Part shown: one piece after another, positions 34,926 to 45,929 of the stretch
Position numbering within the stretch: position 1 is the stretch's first letter
Layout: each line of letters starts with the position of its first letter
Source: Tethya wilhelma
Taxonomy: Eukaryota > Porifera > Demospongiae > Tethyida > Tethyidae
Length of the DNA: 64,000 bases
Assembly: GCA_964030475.1 (NCBI GenBank)
Contig: CAXIPT010000006.1
Span: 1,266,315-1,330,314, forward strand
Reading direction: 5' to 3'
Notes under the pieces: model-generated
The model's input: the letters and a program-made list of their open reading frames with translations, nothing else
The model's database searches: none
Told to the model about the DNA's origin: nothing
Translations under genes and position numbers: made by a program

Positions 34926-35676
34926 TATCATGGTGATGGTATATTCAAGGTATCACATGGAAATTGCCACCATGATCCTATAGATAGTTGTACATGTAGA
35001 TCTCCCCGTGGTATTTCTCTTTAGTGGAAACATTTTGAGAGCGCAAGTGTTTTGACCTTTGCACCATCAAGTTTAAATTGGCATCAATATTAATTTTCGG
35101 TTGTATTCAGTGGTTGGTGTGAACCCTATAAGAAGAGAGTTAGCACATGTACAATTCACAACTATGCTGTGACTCAAATATTATGTTTTGTTTACTACAC
35201 TGACCCCATGAAGGTACTACAAGCATAGCCATATGCATGCATGACATAAAAAAGTAAATGCTCTTTATTATAATTATGATTGGCGTTCTATAAACAATCT
35301 GATTGGTCAGTAACTGAGCAATATTCTCCAGTATTGCACAGATGGTTATTGCACACTTTTTTTCACGCCATGCTCAGCCAACTGCGTTATACTGTAGTCA
35401 ATTTATACTTGAATTTCAACCAATCAACAAAACCATCATTAACGTATAAAAGAAGCTGCATAGAAATGATGGCACAGTTTTTTGTGAGCACTTGGGATAT
35501 TGGGGAGCTGCACTAGTCAAGTAAACTTGTTGGAAAAAACTTTGCTTGCAGACGACTCAGAAAATTGAAAAAATTAAAAATAAACACATATTAGTGATAG
35601 TAATTATATATTCGTGCATATGTATAATGAAGGTTATACTATCATGTTCACGCAAGTTAGTAGTTCCAGTGTGTAC
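34926..35676. other. Intergenic region, no gene seen
   Basis: Lies between the 5' flank of D and the 3' end of E. A CCAATC motif (about 35419) and TATAAAAG (about 35443) are spaced like a promoter on the plus strand, but no plus-strand gene follows. Confidence 0.4.
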
Positions 35677-38600
35677 TTAGTATTCAAGCAGTGGTTCACG
35701 AAGGCTTACTGAAGTTTGTGTAACGCCTTCTCTGATGTCTGCTGGTTCACATACCAGTTCAACTTCTTCCTCTCTATCTTTAGAAAGGTTTAAACTTTCC
35801 ATAACTTTTGCAACCATGTTATTTGCCATTATCTTATTAGTGAGCCATTCCACTGTGGCAATCCTTTGAATTAGGTGGCCTAGTACAATGATAGCAAAAG
35901 TGACGAAAGCTATGCTGGTTGAAATAGTTGCGGGCCATTTAGAGATCTTTGATGAATATATTTGATAGACTGTTGCTGCTGACAATAAGCTGGCATTGAG
36001 TATGAACGATAGTTCAATGGGGTTCACTTGTCGTGATTTGTACACTTGCCCAGTCAAAAACGGTATGGAAAGCATCAAATTGAGCACAATTATTATAGCT
36101 ATAAGATTAACAAATGGGTTGTTGTAGACATTGAGTGAAAACACTAGAAAGAGTAGGACTCTAACTAGCAGCAGTAGTCCAGTCCAGTAGCGATGGTTGT
36201 CTTTGTAAGGACCAGTGTAAGCGTCAAAGAGAGGTTTCAGTCTGTTCACCCAGAACAAGAGACGATGTTCACTCAATTTTTGTAGCCACTGTATTGTGAG
36301 GAGGATGGCTGTGTAGGGAAGTGAGAGGAAGAGAAGAAGAAGGAGAGCTGCTATGAAAAGAGGGATGTGCTTTCCTTTGAGGTACTCAATGTTGCCATCC
36401 TTAAGCCATACTTTTGTGTAGTTACCATCAGGATATTCAAGGTGTGTTTGCTGGAAGGCTGTGATAGTAATTTGAAGCAACTTTGCATAAGAAAGGAGAA
36501 GCAGTGTAGCTAGAACTGGAACAGCATTTTTGCCACAAAGCTTAGCAATGGCATCAAATCGCCTAGATAGAAGAATGATGGCTATTACTATTAACCAAAT
36601 GTACAGTGGAAATAAAAACTGGAGCAACATTTTAGTATAAGCATCCATTCCATCATAGAAGCAAGCTTCAATGCCAAAGTCCAGGTTGATCCAAGCTATG
36701 AACCAACTGAGAATGGAGTTAGTTATTTCAGGAGAAAAGAAAATATCTTGGTTAGCTCGTACAATGTTGGCATAAAGAATGAGTCCATTGATGGTTCCAA
36801 CAGCAACAGTCAAGTTTAGAATCAGAATAAAGCCAACTAAAAGCACACCTGCAATAGCAAACACTGGTACAAAAAGTAGAACCCATAGATTTGAACACTG
36901 TTTACAATTTTCTGTTCCAAATACTTGACTAAAATTTGCTTGACATTTTCCACATAGTGTGCCCGAACGATTGTAAGCACACTGAATATCAGGATCGTTT
37001 AGATCGAGGGAGAGAATTTGGTTTTTTGTACAAAAGGAGTGTGGGCAATAATGGTGTACAATGACACCTGGTTCTTTGGTTATCTGGTGTGCAAATGATG
37101 CATTGATCCACAGGTTAGGATTTCGCCGGGAAACTCTGAAAGTTGAGATGTTACAGATTTCATTTTTGATTAGAGTACTTTGGCAAATGCATGTATTACG
37201 GTTTATGTCCATAGAAAAACCAATTGGACAAGGTTTGAGATGAACAGTTAGCTTAAGTTCTTCAAAAAGGAGGGGAAATTTCTGAAATATTGACTGTGGT
37301 ACAAAATATGGTTTTTCAACAATCAAATTCATGGTTTCATTAGCACTTGCACTAAACACACTGTATGATACCTTTGTACAGTCAACTCGAACTTTTTGAA
37401 TGTATTGTGATAGAAGCAATCTATAGCTAGCAGTAGTTGATTCACTGTCTTGAAGGTCATAATCATTGTCAAATTTTGTATGTACAAGAAAAGATGTTGT
37501 TCCAAATCTTTGTCCAACTGCAACAACATTTAGTGAAAATAGTTCACCAGGGTATGCGTGATAAGTAACATCTGTGATGTTGCAATTTGGTATCATTTCT
37601 TCACAAATACATACTCTAGTAGGGCGGGATGATATTGAAGAAAAAGATTTGTTTTGAAGATTGAAAATTAAGTTTGCATATTTATCTTCCGATGAGTCGA
37701 TCCATCCACCAAATATAGCACTACCTCCCAACTTGGCGAAGTTGTTTGTGAACTGAATCAATCTTTCTTGTGGTGGTGGATCAATACTAATAAAAGGTTG
37801 TACATTAGTTTTGTCTAAATCAATGTCAACATATCCTACATCTTCAATGTACAATGCTCCTCCATGTTCATTAGCACTATTTCCAATAAACTTTATGCTA
37901 AAATGATAACCATATGTACCTAAAACTATAAGTATTGATCTATCATGTAGAGCCATGGCACCACCGTTCCTACCTTCATTATTAATGAAATCAATTGAGC
38001 TGTTCGTAACAAATAATGTAGTGTTAACAGCCATTATTCCACCACAAAATGGTGAGTTGTTTTCTTTGAAGGTCACAGAACTTTGTGCAAATTTCAAAAC
38101 AGCTCTGTCTGCAAACAAAACAGCTCTACCCTCAATAGGTGTCTTGAATATATTATTATCTGAAGACCAAATGTTGCTTGAAAAGTATATAATGCTTTTG
38201 GGTTGAAATGACATGTTGCCATGTTGAACTGATAGACCTCCAGTGTTTCCATGAAATACACAGTGACCATGCATAGTAACATTTGTTTCTTTCCTAACAT
38301 TCATTATCGTCCCTTGGCTATCATTGATTTGGATTGAATGAAGATCAATTACAGCAATATTGTCAACTGAAAGGCTGCTTGAGCAATCACTCCTTTCAAT
38401 AGTGGTGTTGATAAGGAGAAACTGATGCAAACGTTCAGGATAATAATTGTCTTGAACAGCAGAATTGTAAATCCTTGCACAGGCTTGTTTGAAACAACTG
38501 TTTATCATTGTCATATAGATTTGCTTCCCACTCAACAATTCAATTTGACTTGGCTGTAGCTTCAAATAGAATCCATAATTCTCATTGAGTCCAGTAGCTT

Positions 38601-39534
38601 GTGAAGAATTCAGTCGATCAATGAACACAGTAACATTTGGTTTTGCTCTCATAAACTCCATGTAAAAGTTTCCATTGTGTCCTCTGTTATCATGCAAGGT
38701 GATGTTCACCAGGCATATGGAAATGTTGATTCGTTGTTGAAAGAGTCGCATGGTAATACCAGAAGCCATCATGTAGTAGAAAGAATTCCCAAGAGCTCTC
38801 CCATACAAAAAGGATGATCGGATTATCGATATGTTTACAGGATTCACTCTGTTCTGATCCACATTTCCCAAATCAATATACAGACCAACTTGACTGTTGT
38901 AAACCTTCAATGATGCTATAAACAAGTTGCCATACACATTTCGTAGCAATATTCCAATACCACGAGTATTCAAAATAGTGACTCCACTAATTGAAAAATT
39001 GGTCGAGTCAATTGCCATGATAGTTGAATTGTAGCAGAGCTTAATGTCCACAATGCTATAGACAAAATTGGTACAAACTGGTGTCGTAACACAATTATTA
39101 AAAGTAACATTGATAAAGTTCACGTTTGTAACATTCCTAAAAAAGACACCGAAATTATTCACACACTTTACCATAGACTTTTCTCGACCAAAGGAATCTA
39201 ATAGACTGCCGCAAATAGTGATGTTTTGGACATTTTCAATTAGAAGTTGACCGCGTCTGCTCAGTGTGTGATTCCCAGGTGAAAATAGTAGCTCAGTGTT
39301 GGATGGGAATGTGGGAGGACCATTGTTGGAAAGTTGCAGTACTAATTCATCAAGCGTACAACAAGTATGATTCATGGACTGACATGAGGTTGCTTGTTGA
39401 GACTTCGTAACCACATTGATGATAGTCTGGAAAGTATCAATGCTACCACCAGCAGAGTGTGAATTAGTGAAGAGAAGATACAATAGCAAAGAGACTACTT
39501 TCATGATCAGAGAGGATGAATGCTTTATAGCCAT
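35677..39534 (-). CDS. Beta-helix/multi-TM surface protein E (type II ectodomain), intact
   Basis: An intronless 1285-codon frame. A signal peptide (IMKVVSLLLYLLFTNSHSAG) is followed by a Cys-containing signature (CQSMNHTCCTLDELVLQL) that replaces the CSPHQMCFTLEGL of type I. The beta-helix ectodomain is unlike types I and III at sequence level but keeps the repeats (FINNEGRNGGAMALHD, FIGNSANEHGGALYIED) and many sequons. The stalk has CPIGFSMD and RSGTLCGKCQANFSQVFG. From about residue 880 the membrane region is almost the same as B, and the tail (LREPLLEY) is nearly identical. The sharp contrast between a private ectodomain and a shared membrane cassette suggests recombination or gene conversion over the 3' half. 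There are no breaks. Function unknown. Confidence 0.9.
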   Translation of the reverse strand: MAIKHSSSLIMKVVSLLLYLLFTNSHSAGGSIDTFQTIINVVTKSQQATSCQSMNHTCCTLDELVLQLSNNGPPTFPSNTELLFSPGNHTLSRRGQLLIENVQNITICGSLLDSFGREKSMVKCVNNFGVFFRNVTNVNFINVTFNNCVTTPVCTNFVYSIVDIKLCYNSTIMAIDSTNFSISGVTILNTRGIGILLRNVYGNLFIASLKVYNSQVGLYIDLGNVDQNRVNPVNISIIRSSFLYGRALGNSFYYMMASGITMRLFQQRINISICLVNITLHDNRGHNGNFYMEFMRAKPNVTVFIDRLNSSQATGLNENYGFYLKLQPSQIELLSGKQIYMTMINSCFKQACARIYNSAVQDNYYPERLHQFLLINTTIERSDCSSSLSVDNIAVIDLHSIQINDSQGTIMNVRKETNVTMHGHCVFHGNTGGLSVQHGNMSFQPKSIIYFSSNIWSSDNNIFKTPIEGRAVLFADRAVLKFAQSSVTFKENNSPFCGGIMAVNTTLFVTNSSIDFINNEGRNGGAMALHDRSILIVLGTYGYHFSIKFIGNSANEHGGALYIEDVGYVDIDLDKTNVQPFISIDPPPQERLIQFTNNFAKLGGSAIFGGWIDSSEDKYANLIFNLQNKSFSSISSRPTRVCICEEMIPNCNITDVTYHAYPGELFSLNVVAVGQRFGTTSFLVHTKFDNDYDLQDSESTTASYRLLLSQYIQKVRVDCTKVSYSVFSASANETMNLIVEKPYFVPQSIFQKFPLLFEELKLTVHLKPCPIGFSMDINRNTCICQSTLIKNEICNISTFRVSRRNPNLWINASFAHQITKEPGVIVHHYCPHSFCTKNQILSLDLNDPDIQCAYNRSGTLCGKCQANFSQVFGTENCKQCSNLWVLLFVPVFAIAGVLLVGFILILNLTVAVGTINGLILYANIVRANQDIFFSPEITNSILSWFIAWINLDFGIEACFYDGMDAYTKMLLQFLFPLYIWLIVIAIILLSRRFDAIAKLCGKNAVPVLATLLLLSYAKLLQITITAFQQTHLEYPDGNYTKVWLKDGNIEYLKGKHIPLFIAALLLLLFLSLPYTAILLTIQWLQKLSEHRLLFWVNRLKPLFDAYTGPYKDNHRYWTGLLLLVRVLLFLVFSLNVYNNPFVNLIAIIIVLNLMLSIPFLTGQVYKSRQVNPIELSFILNASLLSAATVYQIYSSKISKWPATISTSIAFVTFAIIVLGHLIQRIATVEWLTNKIMANNMVAKVMESLNLSKDREEEVELVCEPADIREGVTQTSVSLREPLLEY

Positions 39535-40029
39535 TTAAGAGTTTCTGAACTGCATGTGTATTCAAGAAGCAAATCTTTTTGTGATCATACAAATATAACT
39601 TGAACTTATAGAAGTACAACCACCATGTACCCATGCACCATTAATCGTTGTTTGTCAATCCACACACTTTAAGATAAGTAAATTTTGAGTTTGATACAAT
39701 AGTGATGTTACAAAACAATTTCCATTGTATTGTACAGTGTAACATGAACTTATTGTTTAACACAAGCATGACATAATTATAAAGAACTAGCTGTTGTAAA
39801 TGCAGACTTTATATATAGAAAGTTAATATGTGCAAACTTACGTACAATGTCATACAATTCTAAGTTATTTTATATATACAAGTTATCAGAGCTCTTCTCA
39901 GGAATATTCTCTGTGGGTGGACTATTTTCAGTATTGTTTGATTGTTTGAATCATTATGTTAGGGTTGTCCTTAGAAAGCAATGTTCAAAAATTTCTTTCA
40001 GTATGATAAAGACAAATTAACATGTGATG
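39535..40029. other. 5' flank of gene E, no gene seen
   Basis: AT-rich. It does not contain the conserved type I flanking block, so E has a different upstream sequence. Confidence 0.4.
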
Positions 40030-40292
40030 AATGCAATGACAACTCCTTCACGGGCTATATATATACGGCTACCAATCCTTTGGCAACACAGACCTCATGG
40101 GGCAACAAAGTCCCACCTCCTCTCCTCCAAGTGGCACCACCCTGTCAGAAAGACCAGGCAAGGGGAATGATGCCTCCCCAGTTTAGGTTCCCTGATAAGA
40201 AAGCTTCCATTTTGGAACAAAGCATTGCCAAATCAAAGCTACTGTCAGGTGTGAGCGAGCCGGGTAATAGAGGTCATGGAGACTTTAAATAG
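40030..40292 (+). pseudogene. TMEM63 last-exon relic (copy 3)
   Basis: Matches the last exon of copies 1 and 2 (inverted relative to them): DNSFTGYIYTATNPLATQTS corresponds to the DNSLTGYGYQSFGNTDL region with frameshifts, and the end recovers SIAKSKLLSGVSEPGN and GHGDFK stop. No other TMEM63 exons precede it; gene E lies upstream instead. The exon frame is damaged, so it is non-functional. Confidence 0.8.
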
Positions 40293-40735
40293 ATCCTCAA
40301 AGTTTTATTTGTTACATGATATTGAATTGCAATCAGGACATCCATGCATTTTGTCAACTATTATTTTGTATATATAATGATTTTTAACAGCTAAGTGTGT
40401 GTCTTTTTGAAGTCATAATATTGTGGTAGGAAACTTTGGACTATAAGTAATTTTGTGAAATAATGTTTGTTGGTATATAGGAAGTTAGGATAAGTTAGAC
40501 GGGTACAATCTCACCAGTTCTGGGTCTACATATAGCTAGAAGGACATCTTCTCCAACACAGTGTGCACTTATATGTAAGATAAAAAACTAATTATGCTAC
40601 AACTATAAATTAGGTTCAGTGTATATACCTGTCAAGTAAATCAATATTACTCAGTCTCATAACCAGTTTATTAACCTCGGGGTCAATGCGCATGCGCAGT
40701 AGGTCGCTTCAAAACCCGCGTGCTCTCTCTCTCTC

Positions 40736-40808
<73 letters not shown>

Positions 40809-41660
40809 GGCAGTTACCTGGCTTCGAAAAAAGAAAGGGAAAGAAAATACGACCTCTTATGAAAGTTATGTTGAACGGCCTGCTACTGTGAGCCACCATG
40901 CTGGCTAAAAACAGTAAGAGCCAATAAACATGTACTGCTGGGCACGTGCCCCAGGAACCTTGAAAATAGTTTATCTCAGTAGCTATATGCCTTGAGGCTT
41001 CACAAATTTCGATAGACTATAGCCTGCTGTTGAAATTGTGGTGACCTGCAGCTACAGCAAAGCCATCTCATTCTCACTGTGGTTTGCTGCATAAATAGTA
41101 TCGAGAGCCTGATATTCGGTCATATCGCAATCGACCACAGATAACACCACCTCCACAGCCAACTCATCAGTACTGAGCTACCACCTCATCTTTCATAACA
41201 CATTTCTAAGTTGATCCATCACTCAATTAACATACTGAGTCAGCACAAAACCATCACTTTTCAATGGCCTCAGGCTTGTCTAGCTCGGCAGTCTATACCA
41301 GTTCAACCCAGCAGCCCGGCTCAGTTTTGCCAGTCAGCAGTCCAGCTTCTATACATCCCTGAACACCCCCCACTGTCCAATCAAGGCTCTGTGAAAAGAT
41401 ATACCTCTGGTGAGTTTATCACTATTCCATTTGATGAGATCCTTAATGATCTAAGTCCTAGCTTCCAGCCAAGTTGCAAGTCCACCTATTTATTCATGAT
41501 GGCAATATTTAACATAATAATAATATATTATAATATTATAGGCCCGACAACTTCAAAACACCACGAGCAAGCTGTTGCCACCCTAGCATCTTGGCTGGAA
41601 TCATGGAATACAAAATAATTATGTTAATTTTTCTTAATTAAAACATGCTTCATCAATCAT
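40293..41660. repeat. Right arm of inverted duplication (partner 13690-14951)
   Basis: Reverse complement of the spacer next to TMEM63 copy 1, ending near AATCATGGAATACAAAATAA. The 135-codon open frame at 41211 is not preserved in the partner copy, so I do not treat it as a gene. The CT tract at 40721-40804 corresponds to a much shorter AG tract at 14515-14530. Confidence 0.7.
40721..40804. repeat. (CT)n microsatellite
   Basis: About 40 CT units with a few CG interruptions near the start; strongly expanded relative to its inverted partner. Confidence 0.9.
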
Positions 41661-42187
41661 AGCGGGACATTAAAATTGTGCACGCGAATATGGTAAACCA
41701 TGCCTCTTTTACATGGTGACACACCCATTTTATTGCAAAAGTTCAAAGTGCAAAGTGCAGCGATTTGTGAACTAGCGCTTTAGAATGCTCATTATTCGGC
41801 TTTTTAAATAGATTTGAGACATTATTTGTCGCCATAGAGTTGCTATAAGCTAAATTTTGGGGTAAAAAGCTCCATTTTTCAAGAAAAGCGGGACACTTCA
41901 GTGCTTTTGGAGCAGGTCGGGACACGGTGGGACAGAAGTGAAAAGGCGGGACTGTCCCGCCAGAATCGGGACGGTTGGCAACTATGAATTAAGCCCAAAT
42001 AATTATAATAAAACTTATTTTAATTTCATTTTGAAATGTTGCATGGCTAGTAATTATACATAGTCATAATAATAGTTGAAACAAAGATCACACACACACA
42101 CCATGTCAAATGGATCACTGTTTATGGTTGTGTTTCTATCTGATGTAAAGTATAAACTGTTTACTAAGAAATTCCAATGTATGATAC

Positions 42188-45100
42188 TTATTCAGTGAGA
42201 ATGGTGTCTTTCTCAGTTGTTTTTGAATTGGTTGGAGTGAATGTATTTGTCTTAGTATTTAAAGAACCATCACACATGAGCAGTGGAATTCGTAGGTCAA
42301 TTTCTGTCACAACATCTGCATTTGAAATGACTAACTCTGCTTCTGGTTCTTTCACAACATTTTTCTCTCTTTGTTTATACATTTTTTCCTTGTCTTTCCA
42401 ATCCTTGAATCTGTGACTTGATGTGATCTTTAGATACAAGTGGTATAGGCATATGACAATGAACATGATAAATGTGATACTTGTTGAGATAAATGTAGCT
42501 ACTTTTGGATGGCCTTCTGTGTTGAGTATGAAGAGTGTAGCTGTCGATAAGATGCCAAGGTTTATGAGGAAAGAAATTTCAAACAGGTTTACAATCCATT
42601 TTTTGTAAACGCCACCAGTGAATGAGAGGTATGCTAGTGTAAAAAAACACACAGTACTCACTGCGAGTAGATTAATGGAAGGATCTCCAAAGATATTGAC
42701 CGAAACTATCAGGAATAAGATTATACGTAAGAGTAGCAAGCACCCAGTCCAGTGGCTTGCGTCTCTTACACATTAGGAGCCACTGTATCGTAATGAGTAC
42801 CACTGTGTAAGGAATGGAGAGAAAAATAAACAAGACTAGTGCTGTCAAGAACAGTGGGATGTGCTTTCCTTGAAGATATTCCACATTTCCATCACTTAGC
42901 CAAAGTAGTTGGTTATACCCATTGTCACTTGGATGAAGCAGTGTTGTTGACTGAAATATGTTGATCATGAGTCGAATTAGTTTTGCATACGATAACAGGA
43001 ATAGAGTTGCAAGTGTTTTGACTCTATTGTTGCCACATAGTCTGCCCACTCTTGTGTAGTGTCGACTCAGTACTACAATGGCTATCTCAATGAACCATAT
43101 GTATAGTGGAAACACAAACTGGAGCCATGTTTTAGCGTAGGCATCCATTCCATCATAGAAGCAAGCCTCAATTCCAAAGTCCAGGTTGATCCAAGCTATG
43201 AACCAACTGAGAAAGGAATTTGCTATTTCAGGAGGAAAAAAAATAGCTTGGTTAGCTCGTACTATGTTGGCATAAAAGATGAGTCCATTTATCATTCCAT
43301 TGGAGACTGTCAGATTTAGATACATCAGGAATACAACCAAAGCCAATCCTAAGATCATGAATACTGGAATGAGTAGAAGTAGCCAAAGACTTGAACATTT
43401 TTTACAATCTGAAGTACCAAAAACTAGACTGTAATTTCTGGAACATGCTCCACAAAGAATCCCAGAGCGATTAAATGCACACTGCTCATCTGGGTTATTC
43501 AAATCTAATGTTGGAAGTTCTGTAGTGGATTTGCAATAGTCAAATGGACAGTTATCATGAACTAAGACTCCAGACTCATTTGTGTTGTACATTTCTGCTG
43601 GATAGATCCATTTCTGTCCAGTACGAATAATTGTGTATGTCTCCATGTTACAGTGAATGCCGTGGCTCTGAAGATATAGACTACAAATACAGCTTAGTGA
43701 TTTGTTGTCAAAGTCAAATCCCACCAAGCAGTCTTTGAGCACGAAGCGAAGTTTGAATTGTGTGAACAAGAGAGTATATGCTTTATCGTAGTAGTATGTT
43801 GCAGGAATGTTATTACTCTCTGTCACTAGTGTAATTTCCTCTTGCTCATTTGCCGAAAACATTGTATACGTAACAGTAGTACAGTCCGTTCTGACTAGTT
43901 GAACCTTTTCTTCAGTGGCTACTTGTGAAGGAGAAAAGGTTTTTGGAGTAACTTTAAATTCTGGTAGAATTGCTGATGGTGCCGTTCCAAATGTTTGACC
44001 AACTGTTACGACGTCTATACTAATTTTTTGGCCAGGAAATACTTCTACTGTGTGATTTATGAGTGTACACTTTGGAATTGAATCGGCACACATACAGACT
44101 CGAAAAGGGCTTGAAGTTATTGCAGATATGCTATTGTCTTTTACGAGAAATTCAAAGTATTTTGAAGCAGAAGGCAAAAATGGTATCACATCACTGACCT
44201 GAACAAATCTATCCACCCATCCACCAAAGATAATGTTTCCAGCAACAACAGCTGAATTATTCGCAAACTGCAGTGTGGGTGTGTTTCGGCTCCATGGTGG
44301 TGTAACAGACAAAAAAGGTTTATAAAAGAAGTATGCCTGACTACTTGCATATGCTGAATCATCGATAAAAATTGCACCTCCTTTCCGGTAAGCTTTGTTG
44401 CCAAGGTCTCTCAAGACTGTTGCACTGTTCTCAAATGTCATCAGTGATCCACCGTAAAGAGCCATTGCACCTCCATTTGTACCCTCATTGTTCGAAAATT
44501 CAATCAGTGATTCTCCGGTAAAGTTAATTGCAGTACTGAACAATGTCATTCCTCCACATATTTGTCCAAAATTTTCTTTAAAGATCATTTTACAACTGTT
44601 ATGGATTGTGATTGAAGCTTCTTCTCCATGTAGTGTAGAGCTGTAAAACGGATCTCTCTTTCGGATTATCGTATTGTTGGTGAAATTTACCTCACTGTAA
44701 GGGCTTATGATAAGAGTGCTTTTACTCAAGACTAACCCTCCTTGATTGTCATGAAATAGTGATACTCCTCCCAGTGTTACATTAGATAGAATTGCATTGA
44801 AGACGTCAGATCCATTGTTGTCTGTAACTTTTATACTATTTGCAACTGCATGTCCAATTCTATTGAAGTACAAAGCACTCCAGCATATACTTTCAGATAT
44901 AGTAATATTTTCCAATCTAATGAGTCCTGCAAAGATGAAGTTGTTGCCAACTAGTCGTAAGCAAGCTTTCCTAAAGTGTGCATTTACTATTGAAATACTC
45001 AGTGAGGTAGTGCCTGTGTCAATAACAATGTGAAGTCCCATTTCACCGTGGTTTGCGATAGGATAAGTAGAGTTTAGATCTGTTACACTAAAACTAGAGG

Positions 45101-45929
45101 TATAAATACCTGTTGCAAAAATTGCAAAAAAATTTCCATAAAAAGCAGCATTTCTGTACAGTCTAATGTTCACAATACGTACATAAACTTCATAGTTTGT
45201 TTGAAAGATGTTAAATGTCAGTCCACTTCCATATGGATATGGGATCGATGTCTGTAGAGAGTTGCCTAGGCTGAACTCTGATGCTGATATCTGAATATAA
45301 GCTGGATATGGGTTTGATGTGACTTGCAATTGGTCTATGTGACAATTAATGCTGTTGTTACGAAGTGAAGAGTTTGATATGTTGAGGTATCCGTAAAGGT
45401 TTCTAAATCTTGCTCCGTATCCATCTCCATTTGCTATGCTTACTTGTGAAATAGTGATGTTACTGCTTCTGATCACAAAAAGTGTACATGGAAAATTTTG
45501 AAAGACAGGATAGTAACGAGGTGTTGCTCCACAGTGGTCAAAATGAATACCAGAAATTATCAAGTTATGTACTTGCCCGATTTCGAAACCAAATGGCTTT
45601 TCACAGCGAATCTTTGTGTTTTTGTGGCGATCGGCTGCGGTGATAGTAATATTCCTGATACCTCGAATATGTAGCGATGTCTGCACAGTGTCATTTCGAA
45701 TAAAGTGTGTTCCTGATTGAAGTGCAATTGTTGTCTGTGATTCAAAGATGCCCATTGGGTTCTGTATTGCTTCACCAATGGTAACACATTGTTGTGACTG
45801 GCACCTTGGTTGGCTTTTTTGCTGTGCGTCTGCCACAATATAGATAAATCGGGAGTTGTATTTTGCATACGTACTTGCTGTCAAGCTTGCCAGCAAAAAA
45901 GCTGCAAAAATTGTCTGCATGTCTAACAC
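42188..45929 (-). pseudogene. Beta-helix/multi-TM surface protein F (type III), 71-bp deletion
   Basis: The start at 45929 gives a signal peptide (MLDMQTIFAAFLLASLTAST) and a type III signature (CQSQQCVTIGEAIQNPMGIF). A beta-helix with GGMTLFS, GTNGGAMALYGGS and KGGAIFIDD repeats follows, then a stalk (RSGILCGACSRNYSLVFG) and the membrane region up to KRRKPLDWV. Compared with gene C, 71 bases (C positions about 12121-12191) are missing here, flanked in C by TTGC on both sides. This removes about 24 residues around the KPVFDAYTGPYKDKHRYWTG loop and shifts frame. The remainder (183 codons, ending at 42188) is otherwise clean and contains TEIDLRIPLLMC. Everything else is intact, so inactivation is recent, or the deletion is polymorphic or an assembly artefact. 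Confidence 0.85.

Noticed and set aside
35410..35455. CCAAT and TATAAAAG spaced like a promoter
   Set aside because: No gene follows on the plus strand; chance occurrence in AT-rich sequence is likely.
41211..41618. 135-codon open frame in the right arm of the inverted duplication
   Set aside because: The left arm (13.8-14.3 kb) has the same sequence with stops and indels in this frame, and there is no splice or domain evidence.
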